A DNA stretch of 31,862 bases from CAYPXN01 sp964470915 (GCA_964470915.1 CAYYEM010000016.1:1-31862), one strand, 5' to 3'; numbered from the stretch's first letter, positions 9,401-15,810 are shown. Made by a program: numbers and translations. The notes: generated from the sequence alone by a model not told the origin.

Positions 9401-9492
9401 AGTTTTGGGTCAAAAAAGGCTGCATGGGCAGAAAGGGTGTAAAAAATGCAAAGACAAAAAAGTGCCAGGTTTCGAAAAAGTTTTATTTTCAT
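6466..9492 (-). CDS. Secreted HExxH metallopeptidase with PD40 beta-propeller and C-terminal outer-membrane barrel
   Basis: 1008 residues from ATG at 9492 (MKIKLFRN; AAAGGAC precedes it by 6 bases). A signal peptide covers residues 1-24. The gluzincin-type zinc site is HEFTH at 128-132, with a downstream Glu in WVREGIAVYEES near 170. Residues about 320-600 contain repeated PD40/WD40-like units (SPDGKKLVYS, SPDGKKIAFS, SPDGKSIVFV, SPDGKSIVVS, SNDGKSIYFT) as in TolB. Residues about 640-1008 alternate aromatic and Gly residues and end ILELGTSF, with an Omp85/D15-like end (FFADYGTVFD, LLGVGAELRG, a terminal Phe for BAM recognition). This suggests a cell-surface protease anchored by its own barrel. 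The propeller end carries two in-frame repeat-derived insertions (7621-7732 and 7836-7935). Substrate unknown. Confidence 0.85.
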   Translation of the reverse strand: MKIKLFRNLALFCLCIFYTLSAHAAFFDPKLKWQTLSTEHFNIHFHNGEEEIAYRMAGITEKVYAKLSPKLEWKPWLRTEVVMVDNTDSANALATTLPYNYILLFVTSPDGNSSLNYYENWLEDLFTHEFTHILQIDKYGGIATPFRWIFGKIVTPNGLSPGWVREGIAVYEESVNGKGRNNNSFSNMMLRTDILNDQFIPIDQASGNLIDWPSTHAPYIYGGAFWQYLADTYGPEKITEFITRYGDSIWAFSLNNKARKTYNDKNFLKLWKEWKLSLTEKYQKVETELKAKGLTSLKSLIHIDGTLQAPTLSPDGKKLVYSKSDKNNAPELRIYDLESKSDERLYKGRFTDQISFSPDGKKIAFSSIGKYKYFNIYNDVYEIDLETKKLGVITKGKRASDPDYSPDGKSIVFVENKLGSTQLYLHDRESKEDKQLTQAPTFTQFSNPRFSPDGKSIVVSAWMNGNRDLYIYDLQGKITQQLTNDSAIDNEPRFSNDGKSIYFTSDRSGISNIYKISLSPSPFGEKARMRGRVHSKNKNALKRPPSPQMGEGVQLTNVLTGVFYPQPITGSNKVIVQNYFGRGYDVVEFEEERREEEKGKREMGKGKSKDDKTFTLSLLPSTPPNQPESLPASSDYKVKKYNPFNKLFFPRYIMPGISMTDNIWVFSASIGNSDPLGRHIWVGDINYRTDAEFFGGDFLYTYNRWYTPFYVGFNDYVVNFGDVFRTSRAYFEEHKRVYAGLRVPAGQHKLDLYYYLDNRSDDKHVAGAFTPFLNIGNFAGFHLNYVFNRTTRYPASISPEEGPKIRLSLDISDTALGAKRGNQTRVFELDVREYIPMPWSENHVFALRATGGYNFGDDVFQGIFRLGSATGEGFLTDYTPYLLTLRGLPQITFAGEGGMVFSGEYRLPLVNVQRGLGTGPIFLKNLHMAFFADYGTVFDTSPKLNEFLLGVGAELRGNFVIAYGLPITGRLGYGIIVKGREYLGGLTDPLTKASIKNGTVILELGTSF
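7621..7732. repeat. Purine/pyrimidine-asymmetric inverted repeat inserted in a coding sequence
   Basis: GGGAAAGGGTAAAAG (7641-7655) pairs with CTTTTGCCCTTTCCC (7670-7684), 14 of 15 positions plus one wobble, inside a long purine/pyrimidine tract. On the minus strand it encodes a low-complexity EEERREEEKGKREMGKGK segment between the propeller and the barrel. It looks like an inserted intergenic-type repeat kept in frame. Confidence 0.6.
7836..7935. repeat. Double hairpin repeat (CTCTCCC / CCTTCTCCC type) inserted in a coding sequence
   Basis: Two hairpins: CTCTCCC-ATTT-GGGGAGAG (about 7840-7858) and CCTTCTCCC-CAAA-GGGAGAAGG (7914-7935). Repeats of this type usually sit between genes. Here the element is translated as PSPFGEKARMRGRVH ... 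RPPSPQMGEGV in the middle of a PD40 repeat protein. A single partial copy lies at about 26911-26933 between genes. Confidence 0.7.
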
Positions 9493-9539
9493 AATAATGT
9501 CCTTTGAAATTGTTGAAAGGATAAGAACTTCGCAGGTGT

Positions 9540-9574
9540 AAGGCAAGAGAAATGCCTTGGTTTTTCAAAAAACC
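9540..9574. other. Tandem small hairpins in the divergent promoter region
   Basis: AAGGCA/TGCCTT (9540-9545 and 9553-9558) is followed by GGTTTTT/AAAAACC (9559-9574), both in the 100-base space between divergent genes. They could be an operator or a transcript-end structure; no clear promoter boxes were recognised. Confidence 0.3.
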
Positions 9575-9592
9575 TGTGTTCTTAAAGAAGCT

Positions 9593-11224
9593 ATGAAGTC
9601 GATTTGGTTTCGAGGCAATTTTTGGATTCTTTTGGGAAGTATTTTATCCTTATTTTTGATTTTTACTTTCTATGTTTCCTATCAACTCAAAGGGGTGAAA
9701 GAACCTTTATTGGTTTTTTTGAAAGCTCAAATTCAGGGAGATGTTCAGATTCAAGAAGCTGAAGTTTCTCTTTTGCCACCGGGCATCAAATTGAAACAGG
9801 TAAGCCTGTTCGCTCCTGGAGATCTAGAGCCCGCTGCCTTCATAGAAGAAGCAGATTTGCGGTTCAAACTTTTTCCATTGCTGAGAAAAAACATTGATAC
9901 GCGCATTCATATTCAAAAACCAAAAATTCGAATGGTATTAGGGACCGATGGAAAAAATAATTTCGAGAAAATTTTTGAACCGCTTTTGTTGGGCCAGAAG
10001 AAAAAATCTACAGGAATCAGTGAAAATCTTTGGTGGAAACGTTTGGCGGTGAGCAAGTTAGTGATCAAAGATGCTCGATTTAGTTCGAGTGAAGCACGAA
10101 ATGCGACTCCTACTGAAATTCAAGATCTGGATGTTGAAGCGAGCGATATTCGATTAGAATCCGCTTCAGAGCCTGCTACCATAAGAATAAATTTTCAAAT
10201 TCCAAGAGTAAGCCCCGAAAAAGTTAAAATAGGAATCAAGCTTCAGCATGATCCTCAACAGGAAATTTTAAGGATCAAGGAAGGTAAGATTAGTTGGGGA
10301 TCTGCGTTGATGAATTTAGCAGGGCAAGTTTTGTTACCTAATACTCAGCGTAAAAATGTGGAATTAGATCTGAATTTTTCAATCGAAGACCTAGATTTAA
10401 AGAAATTTTCCAAAATGTTGAGCCAGCCCATTCCTGTGAGTGGAGATATTTCCTGGGTGGGAAGTCTGAAGGGAAGTGCTTTTAGTCCCATCTTGTTTTT
10501 AGTAATTGATTCTAAAATGATGCAAGTGAGTGGAAAAGAAATTACGAAATTTCATTCAGAGCTGAGTAAAAAAGATAAGGTCATCGAAATTAAAAAAGCA
10601 GAGATGTCTTTATGGGGAGGGGGAGTGAGCGCAACGGGAACTCTCTTGCCCGAGAAAACTATTTCGGGAAATTTTTGGGTCGATTTGAAGTCGTTGAGTG
10701 TGGCAGCGATTACAGGAAAGCCTCATCCTGCAAGACTTTCAGGTAAATTGGATGTGAATGGAAGCGACATGACCGACTCCCGCTCTTTTTCAGGTAANNN
10801 NNNNNNNNNNNNNNNNNNNNNNNNNNNNNNNNNNNNNNNNNNNNNNNNNNNNNNNNNNNNNNNNNNNNNNNNNNNNNNNNNNNNNNNNNNNNNNNNNTTA
10901 AATAGCGCTGTGACCACTTTGTTATTTCCAGATCAAGGATTTAGATCTGCACTGACGGGCGGAAAGGGAGCTCTTTCGGTACCTTTTCATGTGAGTGGAC
11001 CCGTGGAGGATCCTGATTTTTCAATTGATCGAGCTTACTTGAAAGAACTCATCGCTAAAGCTGCCGCCGCCAGTTTGAAAAATATGATTCTGGGTAACCA
11101 AAAACCCATGGATCTTTTAAATTCCGCTCTTCAAGGGGGCGGCATAGGTAATCTACCCATTCCTCAAAAAACTCAAAAGAGCTCTAAACCCAAAAGTTTT
11201 GAGCAGTTTTTATGGGGGAGATAG
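9593..11224 (+). CDS. AsmA-family protein (interrupted by gap)
   Basis: An inner-membrane-anchored AsmA-like protein. Family members bridge the periplasm and are implicated in lipid transport or outer-membrane assembly. The start chosen is ATG at 9593 (MKSIWFRGNFW), because the 12 codons after the in-frame TTG at 9557 show no support. One transmembrane helix lies at residues about 9-30, followed by QIQGDVQIQEAEVSLLPPGIKLKQV, the typical first AsmA repeat. LRFKLFPLLRK and IQKPKIRMVLGTDGKNNFEKIF follow. After the gap, VPFHVSGPVEDPDFSID is the typical C-terminal AsmA motif, so both sides belong to one gene; 555 residues is only nominal because the gap size is arbitrary. It is transcribed divergently from the protease-barrel gene, consistent with an envelope locus. 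Confidence 0.85.
   Translation: MKSIWFRGNFWILLGSILSLFLIFTFYVSYQLKGVKEPLLVFLKAQIQGDVQIQEAEVSLLPPGIKLKQVSLFAPGDLEPAAFIEEADLRFKLFPLLRKNIDTRIHIQKPKIRMVLGTDGKNNFEKIFEPLLLGQKKKSTGISENLWWKRLAVSKLVIKDARFSSSEARNATPTEIQDLDVEASDIRLESASEPATIRINFQIPRVSPEKVKIGIKLQHDPQQEILRIKEGKISWGSALMNLAGQVLLPNTQRKNVELDLNFSIEDLDLKKFSKMLSQPIPVSGDISWVGSLKGSAFSPILFLVIDSKMMQVSGKEITKFHSELSKKDKVIEIKKAEMSLWGGGVSATGTLLPEKTISGNFWVDLKSLSVAAITGKPHPARLSGKLDVNGSDMTDSRSFSGXXXXXXXXXXXXXXXXXXXXXXXXXXXXXXXXXXLNSAVTTLLFPDQGFRSALTGGKGALSVPFHVSGPVEDPDFSIDRAYLKELIAKAAAASLKNMILGNQKPMDLLNSALQGGGIGNLPIPQKTQKSSKPKSFEQFLWGR
10798..10897. other. Assembly gap (100 N) inside the AsmA gene
   Basis: 100 N of placeholder. The reading frame resumes correctly on the far side, which may be coincidence. 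Confidence 0.95.
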
Positions 11225-11237
11225 GTATAAAGTTTTC

Positions 11238-11271
11238 TTGATAAAGAATACTTTATAAAGTATTCTTTATC
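11238..11271 (+). promoter_or_regulatory. Promoter fully overlapped by a perfect 32-bp palindromic operator
   Basis: GATAAAGAATACTTTA (11240-11255) is followed directly by its exact reverse complement (11256-11271). A sigma-70-like promoter lies in it: TTGATA at 11238-11243, a 17-base spacer and TATTCT at 11261-11266. The predicted start is about 11273, at the ATG of the kinase gene (11274), so the mRNA would be leaderless. The natural reading is an autoregulatory operator for the HTH protein encoded downstream. Confidence 0.75.
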
Positions 11272-11273
11272 TT

Positions 11274-12002
11274 ATGAAACATTGGAGTCTAAAACAAATC
11301 CAACTTCTTTTAAAGAGGGGGGCAAAGCTTCCTCTTGCCACTCAACATTATCCATCCAGAGGGCAAACGGCGGTTCAAGAGCTCTATCAGACTTCTCAAG
11401 GAAAATTTTTTCTTAAAAGATCTTCCAAACAAAATCATCAGGATTGCCAAATTGATGTCAAGTCAGGGTCTATTGCTGAACGGGAATATTGGGCCTATTG
11501 TTTGGCAAGACAAATAAAACTACAAGTTCCGGAGTTATGGCTTTTGGATTCAATGACTACGGTTCAGGTATGGCTCGACTATCCGGATGTTAGGCAATAT
11601 TCCACATTCCAGGGAAAATTGTTTCTCAAGTCGGAAAATGTATTTGATTGTGCTCTTTTTGATTGGCTGACGGGACAAGTAGATCGTCATGATGCCAATT
11701 ATCTCTATAATTATGTGGATCAGGAAATCATCCTTATCGATTCTGCGCATTGTTTCTTGAAATACACAGGGAGTATTCCCGATTATCTAAAATATTTTGA
11801 AGGAAGTGTGCCAAAAGAACTTCCACGAATTCAAAAAACACCAACTCAAAGTGTTATTGCAAAGCTTTCTGAAAAAGAAATTCTGAAGCTTGTGCCATTG
11901 AACAAAGTGGAGGAAAAAGCGGCATTGTTACATCGTTTAGGGCAATTACGAAAAATTCAGACCCTTCAGGAAATTATTCATCTTTATCGGAGGGGCAAAT
12001 GA
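11274..12002 (+). CDS. HipA-like protein kinase, probable toxin
   Basis: 242 residues with the layout of the HipA/atypical kinase fold. A candidate ATP-binding Lys48 lies in GKFFLKRS, and acidic EREYWAYCLA (69-78) is followed by VPELWLL. The catalytic loop is DWLTGQVDRHDANYLYN, with Asp137, His139 and Asn142. EIILIDSAHCF supplies the metal-binding Asp156. HipA kinases phosphorylate translation factors such as aminoacyl-tRNA synthetases and cause growth arrest. This protein is much shorter than E. coli HipA (about 440 residues), lacks its N-terminal part, and so resembles compact HipA-like toxins. Its stop overlaps the start of the HTH gene by 4 bases (ATGA), indicating translational coupling. 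The target and toxin activity are inferred. Confidence 0.7.
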   Translation: MKHWSLKQIQLLLKRGAKLPLATQHYPSRGQTAVQELYQTSQGKFFLKRSSKQNHQDCQIDVKSGSIAEREYWAYCLARQIKLQVPELWLLDSMTTVQVWLDYPDVRQYSTFQGKLFLKSENVFDCALFDWLTGQVDRHDANYLYNYVDQEIILIDSAHCFLKYTGSIPDYLKYFEGSVPKELPRIQKTPTQSVIAKLSEKEILKLVPLNKVEEKAALLHRLGQLRKIQTLQEIIHLYRRGK

Positions 12003-12556
12003 CAGATAATTTTTTTTCAGAAGATCTCAATGAATTTAAGAGTGCTCTTCAATTGTCGCTCGATTCAGAAATAACTTCTCTATTAAAAAATTCTGAGGTT
12101 TACAGTCTGGGTTTTCTAAAAAAACCACAAACAGATGAAAGGTGGAATTATTTTGAGAAACTCACCGTGGGTGAATGGAAGGAAAAAAATAATACTTATC
12201 TATATCGATTTTCTCAAATGGCATTTAAATTGGATGAACTCACCCAGTTTCTTTTTTTGACCCGGCTTAAAAAGGAGAACATTCTCAAGCTTGTACATTT
12301 GGATCCCGTTTACAAAAAATACGCATCTAAAATTTTTGGAGAGTTGGTTAATTTAGGGGAGGTTGGAAAAATTTCAGATGTTATTCAATTTGTTTTTGCC
12401 GAAATGGAAAAAAGAAAAATAACCATCCGCGAACTCGCTCATCAAGCAGGTCTGAGTATGGTTTCCATCAGCAATTTCAAGGCAGGCAAGGATATTCGTC
12501 TTTCTAATTTTTTAAAAATATTGTCGGTTTTGGGAATTAAGATGAAGTTAGAGTAA
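11999..12556 (+). CDS. XRE-type HTH protein, probable antitoxin and autorepressor
   Basis: 185 residues. Residues about 134-185 form an XRE helix-turn-helix: KITIRELAHQAGLSMVSISNF followed by KILSVLGIKMKLE. The first 130 residues are a helical domain without a recognised family, probably the kinase-binding or dimerisation part. It is coupled to the kinase by an ATGA overlap, and the locus is headed by a perfect palindrome, which is the usual arrangement for an autorepressing antitoxin. The order kinase then HTH is the reverse of E. coli hipBA. The 3' end overlaps cysQ on the opposite strand by 9 bases. Confidence 0.7.
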   Translation: MTDNFFSEDLNEFKSALQLSLDSEITSLLKNSEVYSLGFLKKPQTDERWNYFEKLTVGEWKEKNNTYLYRFSQMAFKLDELTQFLFLTRLKKENILKLVHLDPVYKKYASKIFGELVNLGEVGKISDVIQFVFAEMEKRKITIRELAHQAGLSMVSISNFKAGKDIRLSNFLKILSVLGIKMKLE

Positions 12557-13369
12557 TTTTGATTCATTCAACCATTCCACCCAGTCTTGATGTTTTTTGC
12601 CATGACTCGCAAAGGTTTTGGCCCCATGGGAGTAGGGAGCTTTAAGCTCTGAATAGCTAAGCGGGTTTCCGTCAATTTTTGTAAAAATGCCTCCGGCTTC
12701 TTCGAGAATAATCTGAGGAGCGCAGGTATCCCATAAATTCACATCATGATGATTTAAGTAAAGGTCTGCTTTTTTTTGTACGAGGTAACTCACCTTGATT
12801 CCCACGCTATTAATGGGATCCAAAACTGGACAAGAAAAGTGTGCTTTGATCTTTTCAAGTTCTTTTGCCGGAAAACCCGTGGAAACTACCAGTGGCATTT
12901 CTGAAGCCTCGTTACGATCTGACACATTCAATATTTTTCGAAAGGGACCTTGAAGCTTGTAAGCTTGCTCTCCTTTGAGCGCGCAAAAAACACTTTGATC
13001 TAATGGATCTGCTACAACTCCCAAGTGAGGGACACCAGAGCGCAGTAAGCCAATCATGACGCAGAAGCCTGGGATTTTTTTTGCAAAAGCTTTGGTTCCA
13101 TCGAGCGGGTCAATGAGCCAGGTATATTCGGACTTCTCATTTCCGATCAGGCCATTTTCTTCGGTAAGAATGGCATGTTGAGGAAAGCTTTTCAGAAGGC
13201 CTTCGCGAATAATTTGATCGGCTTCCAAATCAGCGATGGTAACGGGACTATTGTCTTCTTTTCTTTGAGTTGAAAAATCAGTTTTTAAGATTTGAAGAAT
13301 TTTTTCACTCGCAAGATTTGCAAGTTCGATTGCCTTTTCCAACATTTTAGATTCATCGGGAAGGCTCAT
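12548..13369 (-). CDS. cysQ: 3'(2'),5'-bisphosphate nucleotidase CysQ
   Basis: 273 residues of the inositol-monophosphatase superfamily. It hydrolyses PAP, the by-product of PAPS use, to AMP and phosphate. Metal-site motifs are present: LTEENG, then WLIDPLDGTKAFAKKIPGF, then WDTCAPQIILEEAGG near the end. The start ATG overlaps the last base of the cysH stop, so it is the last gene of the leftward DUF4202-cysC-cysH-cysQ operon. Keeping PAP turnover next to PAPS synthesis makes metabolic sense. CysQ and SuhB-like enzymes are hard to separate by sequence alone, and the context decides for CysQ. Confidence 0.85.
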   Translation of the reverse strand: MSLPDESKMLEKAIELANLASEKILQILKTDFSTQRKEDNSPVTIADLEADQIIREGLLKSFPQHAILTEENGLIGNEKSEYTWLIDPLDGTKAFAKKIPGFCVMIGLLRSGVPHLGVVADPLDQSVFCALKGEQAYKLQGPFRKILNVSDRNEASEMPLVVSTGFPAKELEKIKAHFSCPVLDPINSVGIKVSYLVQKKADLYLNHHDVNLWDTCAPQIILEEAGGIFTKIDGNPLSYSELKAPYSHGAKTFASHGKKHQDWVEWLNESKLL

Positions 13370-14118
13370 TATTCATCCTTTTGGACCACATGCAGGCCAC
13401 ACTCTTTATTGGCATCAGGATCTAGAGCATTAAACCAGCGCCAACGTCCGGCACGACGGGCTTCATGAGGCCCGATGGGTGTGGTGCAAATGACACAACC
13501 GAGCGATTCGTAATACCAACCATTCTGATTCCAGTTTAATAATTTGTGAATGGGAACTTTGTTTGCCTGTGCATATTCTCGAAGTTGTTTTTCAGTCCAA
13601 GAAACGAGCGGAGCTACTTTTAAAATGGGCCTTTTATCTTTTCCATGATGAATGATTTCAAAACGCGAAGTATTGGCTCTTGCTTTCGATTGATCTGCCC
13701 GGAGACCGGTAAGCCATACATCCACCGTTTCCAAAACTCTTTCATTGGGTTCCACTTTTCTTACATCGCAGCAGAGTTCTTGTTTTTCTTTGCTATCGAA
13801 AAAAAGATATTCGCCGTGATCGGAAACAATTCTTTCAAGTTTTTTAGGATCCGGTTGGATGCGCTCAACTTTGATTTTATATTTCTTTTCCACTTCATCG
13901 AAAAGTTCATAGGTTTCTTTGAAGAGGCGTAAAGTGTCGATGGTGAAAACGCGGGGTTTGATTCCGGAAGCACATGCAAGATCAACCATCACTGAACCCG
14001 TAAGTTGTCCGCTGGTGCCGATAGCGGCACGATTGCCGAAACGCGTAAAAATTTCTTTGATCAAATCTTTGGGATCCGAAATTTTTTCGAGTTCAGTAAT
14101 AAGAGTTTGATTAATCAT
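13369..14118 (-). CDS. cysH: Adenylyl-sulfate / PAPS reductase, iron-sulfur type
   Basis: About 249 residues. It reduces activated sulfate (APS or PAPS) to sulfite using thioredoxin. GTSGQLTGSVMVDLA (34-48) is the pyrophosphate-binding loop region and DTLRLFKETYEL is typical of the family. Cys116-Cys117 with Cys208-x2-Cys211 are the ligands of the [4Fe-4S] cluster found in APS reductases, and Cys240 in ECGLH is the catalytic cysteine. The start is uncertain: ATG at 14118 gives MINQTLITELE; upstream in-frame starts at 14139 and 14148 lie in a repeat copy and are less likely. The preceding gene is cysC, so this organism can make both APS and PAPS. Confidence 0.88.
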   Translation of the reverse strand: MINQTLITELEKISDPKDLIKEIFTRFGNRAAIGTSGQLTGSVMVDLACASGIKPRVFTIDTLRLFKETYELFDEVEKKYKIKVERIQPDPKKLERIVSDHGEYLFFDSKEKQELCCDVRKVEPNERVLETVDVWLTGLRADQSKARANTSRFEIIHHGKDKRPILKVAPLVSWTEKQLREYAQANKVPIHKLLNWNQNGWYYESLGCVICTTPIGPHEARRAGRWRWFNALDPDANKECGLHVVQKDE

Positions 14119-14130
14119 CGAAGTTTTATG

Positions 14131-14206
14131 TTTCGACATGCTCACCACAAACGGGTTATATTATTTGATTTGGAAAAAAACCGTTCGCCCTGAGCTCGTC
14201 GAAGGG
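14131..14206. repeat. REP-like inverted doublet 2
   Basis: Copies at 14131-14154 and 14181-14206 in opposite orientation, 26 bases apart, filling the space between cysC and cysH. The left copy is diverged (CATGCTCACCACAAACGG) and adds spurious in-frame start codons to cysH. The right copy touches the cysC stop codon. Confidence 0.78.
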
Positions 14207-14812
14207 TTAAATAATCCCCTTCTCCTGCAATAATTGTAGCACTCTTTGGGTGCTTTGTTCCAAAGTTTCTTTGCCTGTGTGGAGTACGAGTTCAGGTTTT
14301 TCAGGAGCTTCGTAGGGAGCAGAGATACCCGTGAATTCAGGAATTTCACCTGCACGAGCTTTTTTGTATAAGCCTTTGGGGTCGCGTTGCTCACATTCTT
14401 CAACACTAGCACCGCAATAAATTTCAAAAAACTGACCTTCAGGAATCAGCTTGCGGGCCAAATCACGGTCAGCTTTGTAGGGAGAAATGAATGCAGTGAG
14501 AGTGATAATGTTTGCTTCGCAGAATAATTTGGCGACTTCCCCAATGCGGCGAATATTTTCTTTGCGATCATCTGGAGAAAATCCCAAATTAGAATTCAAA
14601 CCATGACGGATATTATCTCCGTCTAATACATAAGCATAGATGCCATTTTCGACGAGTGCGAGTTCTACTTCTCGAGCAACGGTAGATTTGCCAGAAGCGG
14701 ATAAACCTGTGAGCCAAATGACAGCACCTTGTTGTCCAAGACATTCTTGTCTTTGTTCTTTATTCAGTTTTCCGTGATGCCAGGTAAGATTTTTTGATTT
14801 AGGTTGTGACAT
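14207..14812 (-). CDS. cysC: Adenylyl-sulfate kinase CysC
   Basis: 201 residues, normal length. It phosphorylates APS to PAPS. The Walker A motif is GLSASGKST at 36-44, followed by YVLDGDNIRHGLNSNLGFSPDDRKENIRR, the APS-binding and switch region. FISPYKADRDLAR and DPKGLYKKARAGEIPEFTG are also diagnostic. AAAGGAG lies 8 bases upstream of the ATG. It is second in the leftward operon after DUF4202 and about 90 bases from cysH, with a repeat doublet between. Confidence 0.95.
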   Translation of the reverse strand: MSQPKSKNLTWHHGKLNKEQRQECLGQQGAVIWLTGLSASGKSTVAREVELALVENGIYAYVLDGDNIRHGLNSNLGFSPDDRKENIRRIGEVAKLFCEANIITLTAFISPYKADRDLARKLIPEGQFFEIYCGASVEECEQRDPKGLYKKARAGEIPEFTGISAPYEAPEKPELVLHTGKETLEQSTQRVLQLLQEKGII

Positions 14813-14874
14813 TTAAATAACTCCTTTTTAATTAAAAGTAACGAGAGGCCGCCCTACAATAAAACCCTAATCCC

Positions 14875-15471
14875 TTACAAGCTGGATTTACTAGCGAGTG
14901 ATTTTTCGATGAATTCAAGTTCTGGGGGTGAAAAAGGAAGTTTCAAGGCAAATGCTTTTGCCTTCTCACTCATTTTCGCCCAGGTTTTTTGAATAATACC
15001 GGGTAATTTTTCGGGAGGTGTTTTTTTGATAAAATCAGAAAATTGATATTCAAGAAACACTAAACACAAGGCATCTTCAATCGTTTGGGTGTCGGGGTCT
15101 TTTAGGTTTTTCTTGAGGTTGATGGATTTTACTTTTTCGATGCTTTCAGAATCGTAACCTGTTTTCTTTAAAATTTTTTCTGCTTCGTCTGCATGGTATT
15201 GATAAAGCTTTTTCCGCCATTTCAGATATCCAGCCCGGCCTTCTTCAAAACTGGTTCGGGGAATTTCCCAACGTTTTAAATGCTGACATCGTGAAGCAAG
15301 GAGCAAGACTTCACTCGCTTGAGGGTTCAATTTTTTTACCCAGTCCGTGAGGCGTTCCGCATAAAGGAGTTCCCGAGGATAGGAAGTCTTTTCCCAAATT
15401 TCCTGGTTCGGGTCTTGAGCGTTGGCGGCATCGAAGGCCTGCATGCAAAGTTTAAAACGTTCTAAATCCAT
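14875..15471 (-). CDS. DUF4202 protein
   Basis: 198 residues from ATG at 15471, chosen because AAGGGA lies 4 bases upstream and the upstream TTG at 15519 is inside a promoter. It matches the DUF4202 pattern: FDAANAQDPN at the N-terminus, SRCQHLKRWEIPR, GYLKWRKKLYQYHADEA, and DALCLVFLEYQF near the end. The conserved His/Arg/Asp positions suggest a helical metal-dependent hydrolase-like fold, but the biochemical role is not established. It is the first gene of the sulfate assimilation operon. Such genes are often seen near sulfur assimilation genes, and here it is cotranscribed with cysC. Confidence 0.85.
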   Translation of the reverse strand: MDLERFKLCMQAFDAANAQDPNQEIWEKTSYPRELLYAERLTDWVKKLNPQASEVLLLASRCQHLKRWEIPRTSFEEGRAGYLKWRKKLYQYHADEAEKILKKTGYDSESIEKVKSINLKKNLKDPDTQTIEDALCLVFLEYQFSDFIKKTPPEKLPGIIQKTWAKMSEKAKAFALKLPFSPPELEFIEKSLASKSSL

Positions 15472-15490
15472 AAAATCCCTTGAGAAATCT

Positions 15491-15519
15491 TTAATAGATA
15501 ATGTTTCCTGTCTTGACAA
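15491..15519 (-). promoter_or_regulatory. Promoter of the DUF4202-cysC-cysH-cysQ operon
   Basis: Read leftward: TTGTCA (plus-strand 15519-15514), a 17-base spacer and TATTAA (15496-15491). The expected start is near 15484, giving a short leader with AAGGGA. The -35 shares bases with the plus-strand TTGACA, so the two promoters are back to back. Confidence 0.6.
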
Positions 15520-15539
15520 GGACTTCGCTATTCTATAAC
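15513..15539 (+). promoter_or_regulatory. Promoter of the SAM-I regulated transcript
   Basis: TTGACA at 15513-15518 and TATAAC at 15534-15539, with a 15-base spacer (short; a 16-base reading gives ATAACA). It would start a leader of over 400 bases containing the structured element, the SAM-I riboswitch and the terminator before the first gene at 15969. Confidence 0.5.
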
Positions 15540-15573
15540 ACTAATTTCCTTGAAAATTTGCGATTTTTTTCAG

Positions 15574-15672
15574 AAATGATTGAGATGCAAGTCAGGGCCG
15601 AATGAAGAACCGGAGCGTATTGGAAAGTACGTGACGATTCTGAAAGAGACCCAAAGCAGCAGCTCTTCATTT
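15574..15672 (+). ncRNA. Unassigned structured RNA element upstream of the SAM-I riboswitch
   Basis: The segment folds by eye into one long interrupted hairpin: AAATGA/TCATTT (15574-15579 with 15667-15672), GAG/CTC, TGC/GCA, GGGCC/GACCC with one mismatch (15595-15599 with 15648-15652), AGAA/TTCT (15606-15609 with 15638-15641), and a tip CGTATT-GGAA-AGTACG (15616-15631) closed by a GNRA tetraloop. An A/G-rich internal loop (CCGGAG against TGACGA) lies below the tip. AATGATT (15575-15581) can alternatively pair with AATCATT (15681-15687) beside the riboswitch. It is not part of the SAM-I fold, and it could instead be a dispersed DNA repeat. Confidence 0.45.
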
Positions 15673-15689
15673 ATGTAAAAAATCATTGT

Positions 15690-15806
15690 CTTATCCAGAG
15701 TGGGTGAGGGATTGGCCCGATGACCCCACAGCAACCCCCTCTTTGCTATCGGCGAAGAGACAGGTGCTAAGTCCAGCTTTCCGCCTTAGGCGGAAAGACA
15801 GATAAG
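15690..15806 (+). ncRNA. SAM-I (S-box) riboswitch
   Basis: Conserved landmarks are in order: CTTATC (15690) as the 5' P1 strand, AGAG, GAGGGATTGGCCCGATGA, CAGCAACC, a variable P3 hairpin, GGTGCTAAGTCCAGC, a strong P4 hairpin CTTTCCGCC-TTA-GGCGGAAAG (15777-15797), and GATAAG (15801-15806) closing P1. SAM binding stabilises P1 and turns downstream genes off. The regulated unit is the thrC-like/NIL/cysK/JAMM/sulfur-carrier operon, which implies that the operon serves methionine or homocysteine supply at least in part. Confidence 0.95.
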
Positions 15807-15810
15807 GAGA

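Noticed and set aside
11240..11271. Palindrome as a terminator of the AsmA gene
   Set aside because: There is no T tract after it, it is perfectly symmetric without a loop, and it overlaps a promoter for the next gene.
13645..14193. Plus-strand open frames opposite cysH
   Set aside because: They are overlapping antisense frames without SD or family resemblance; cysH on the minus strand is strongly supported.
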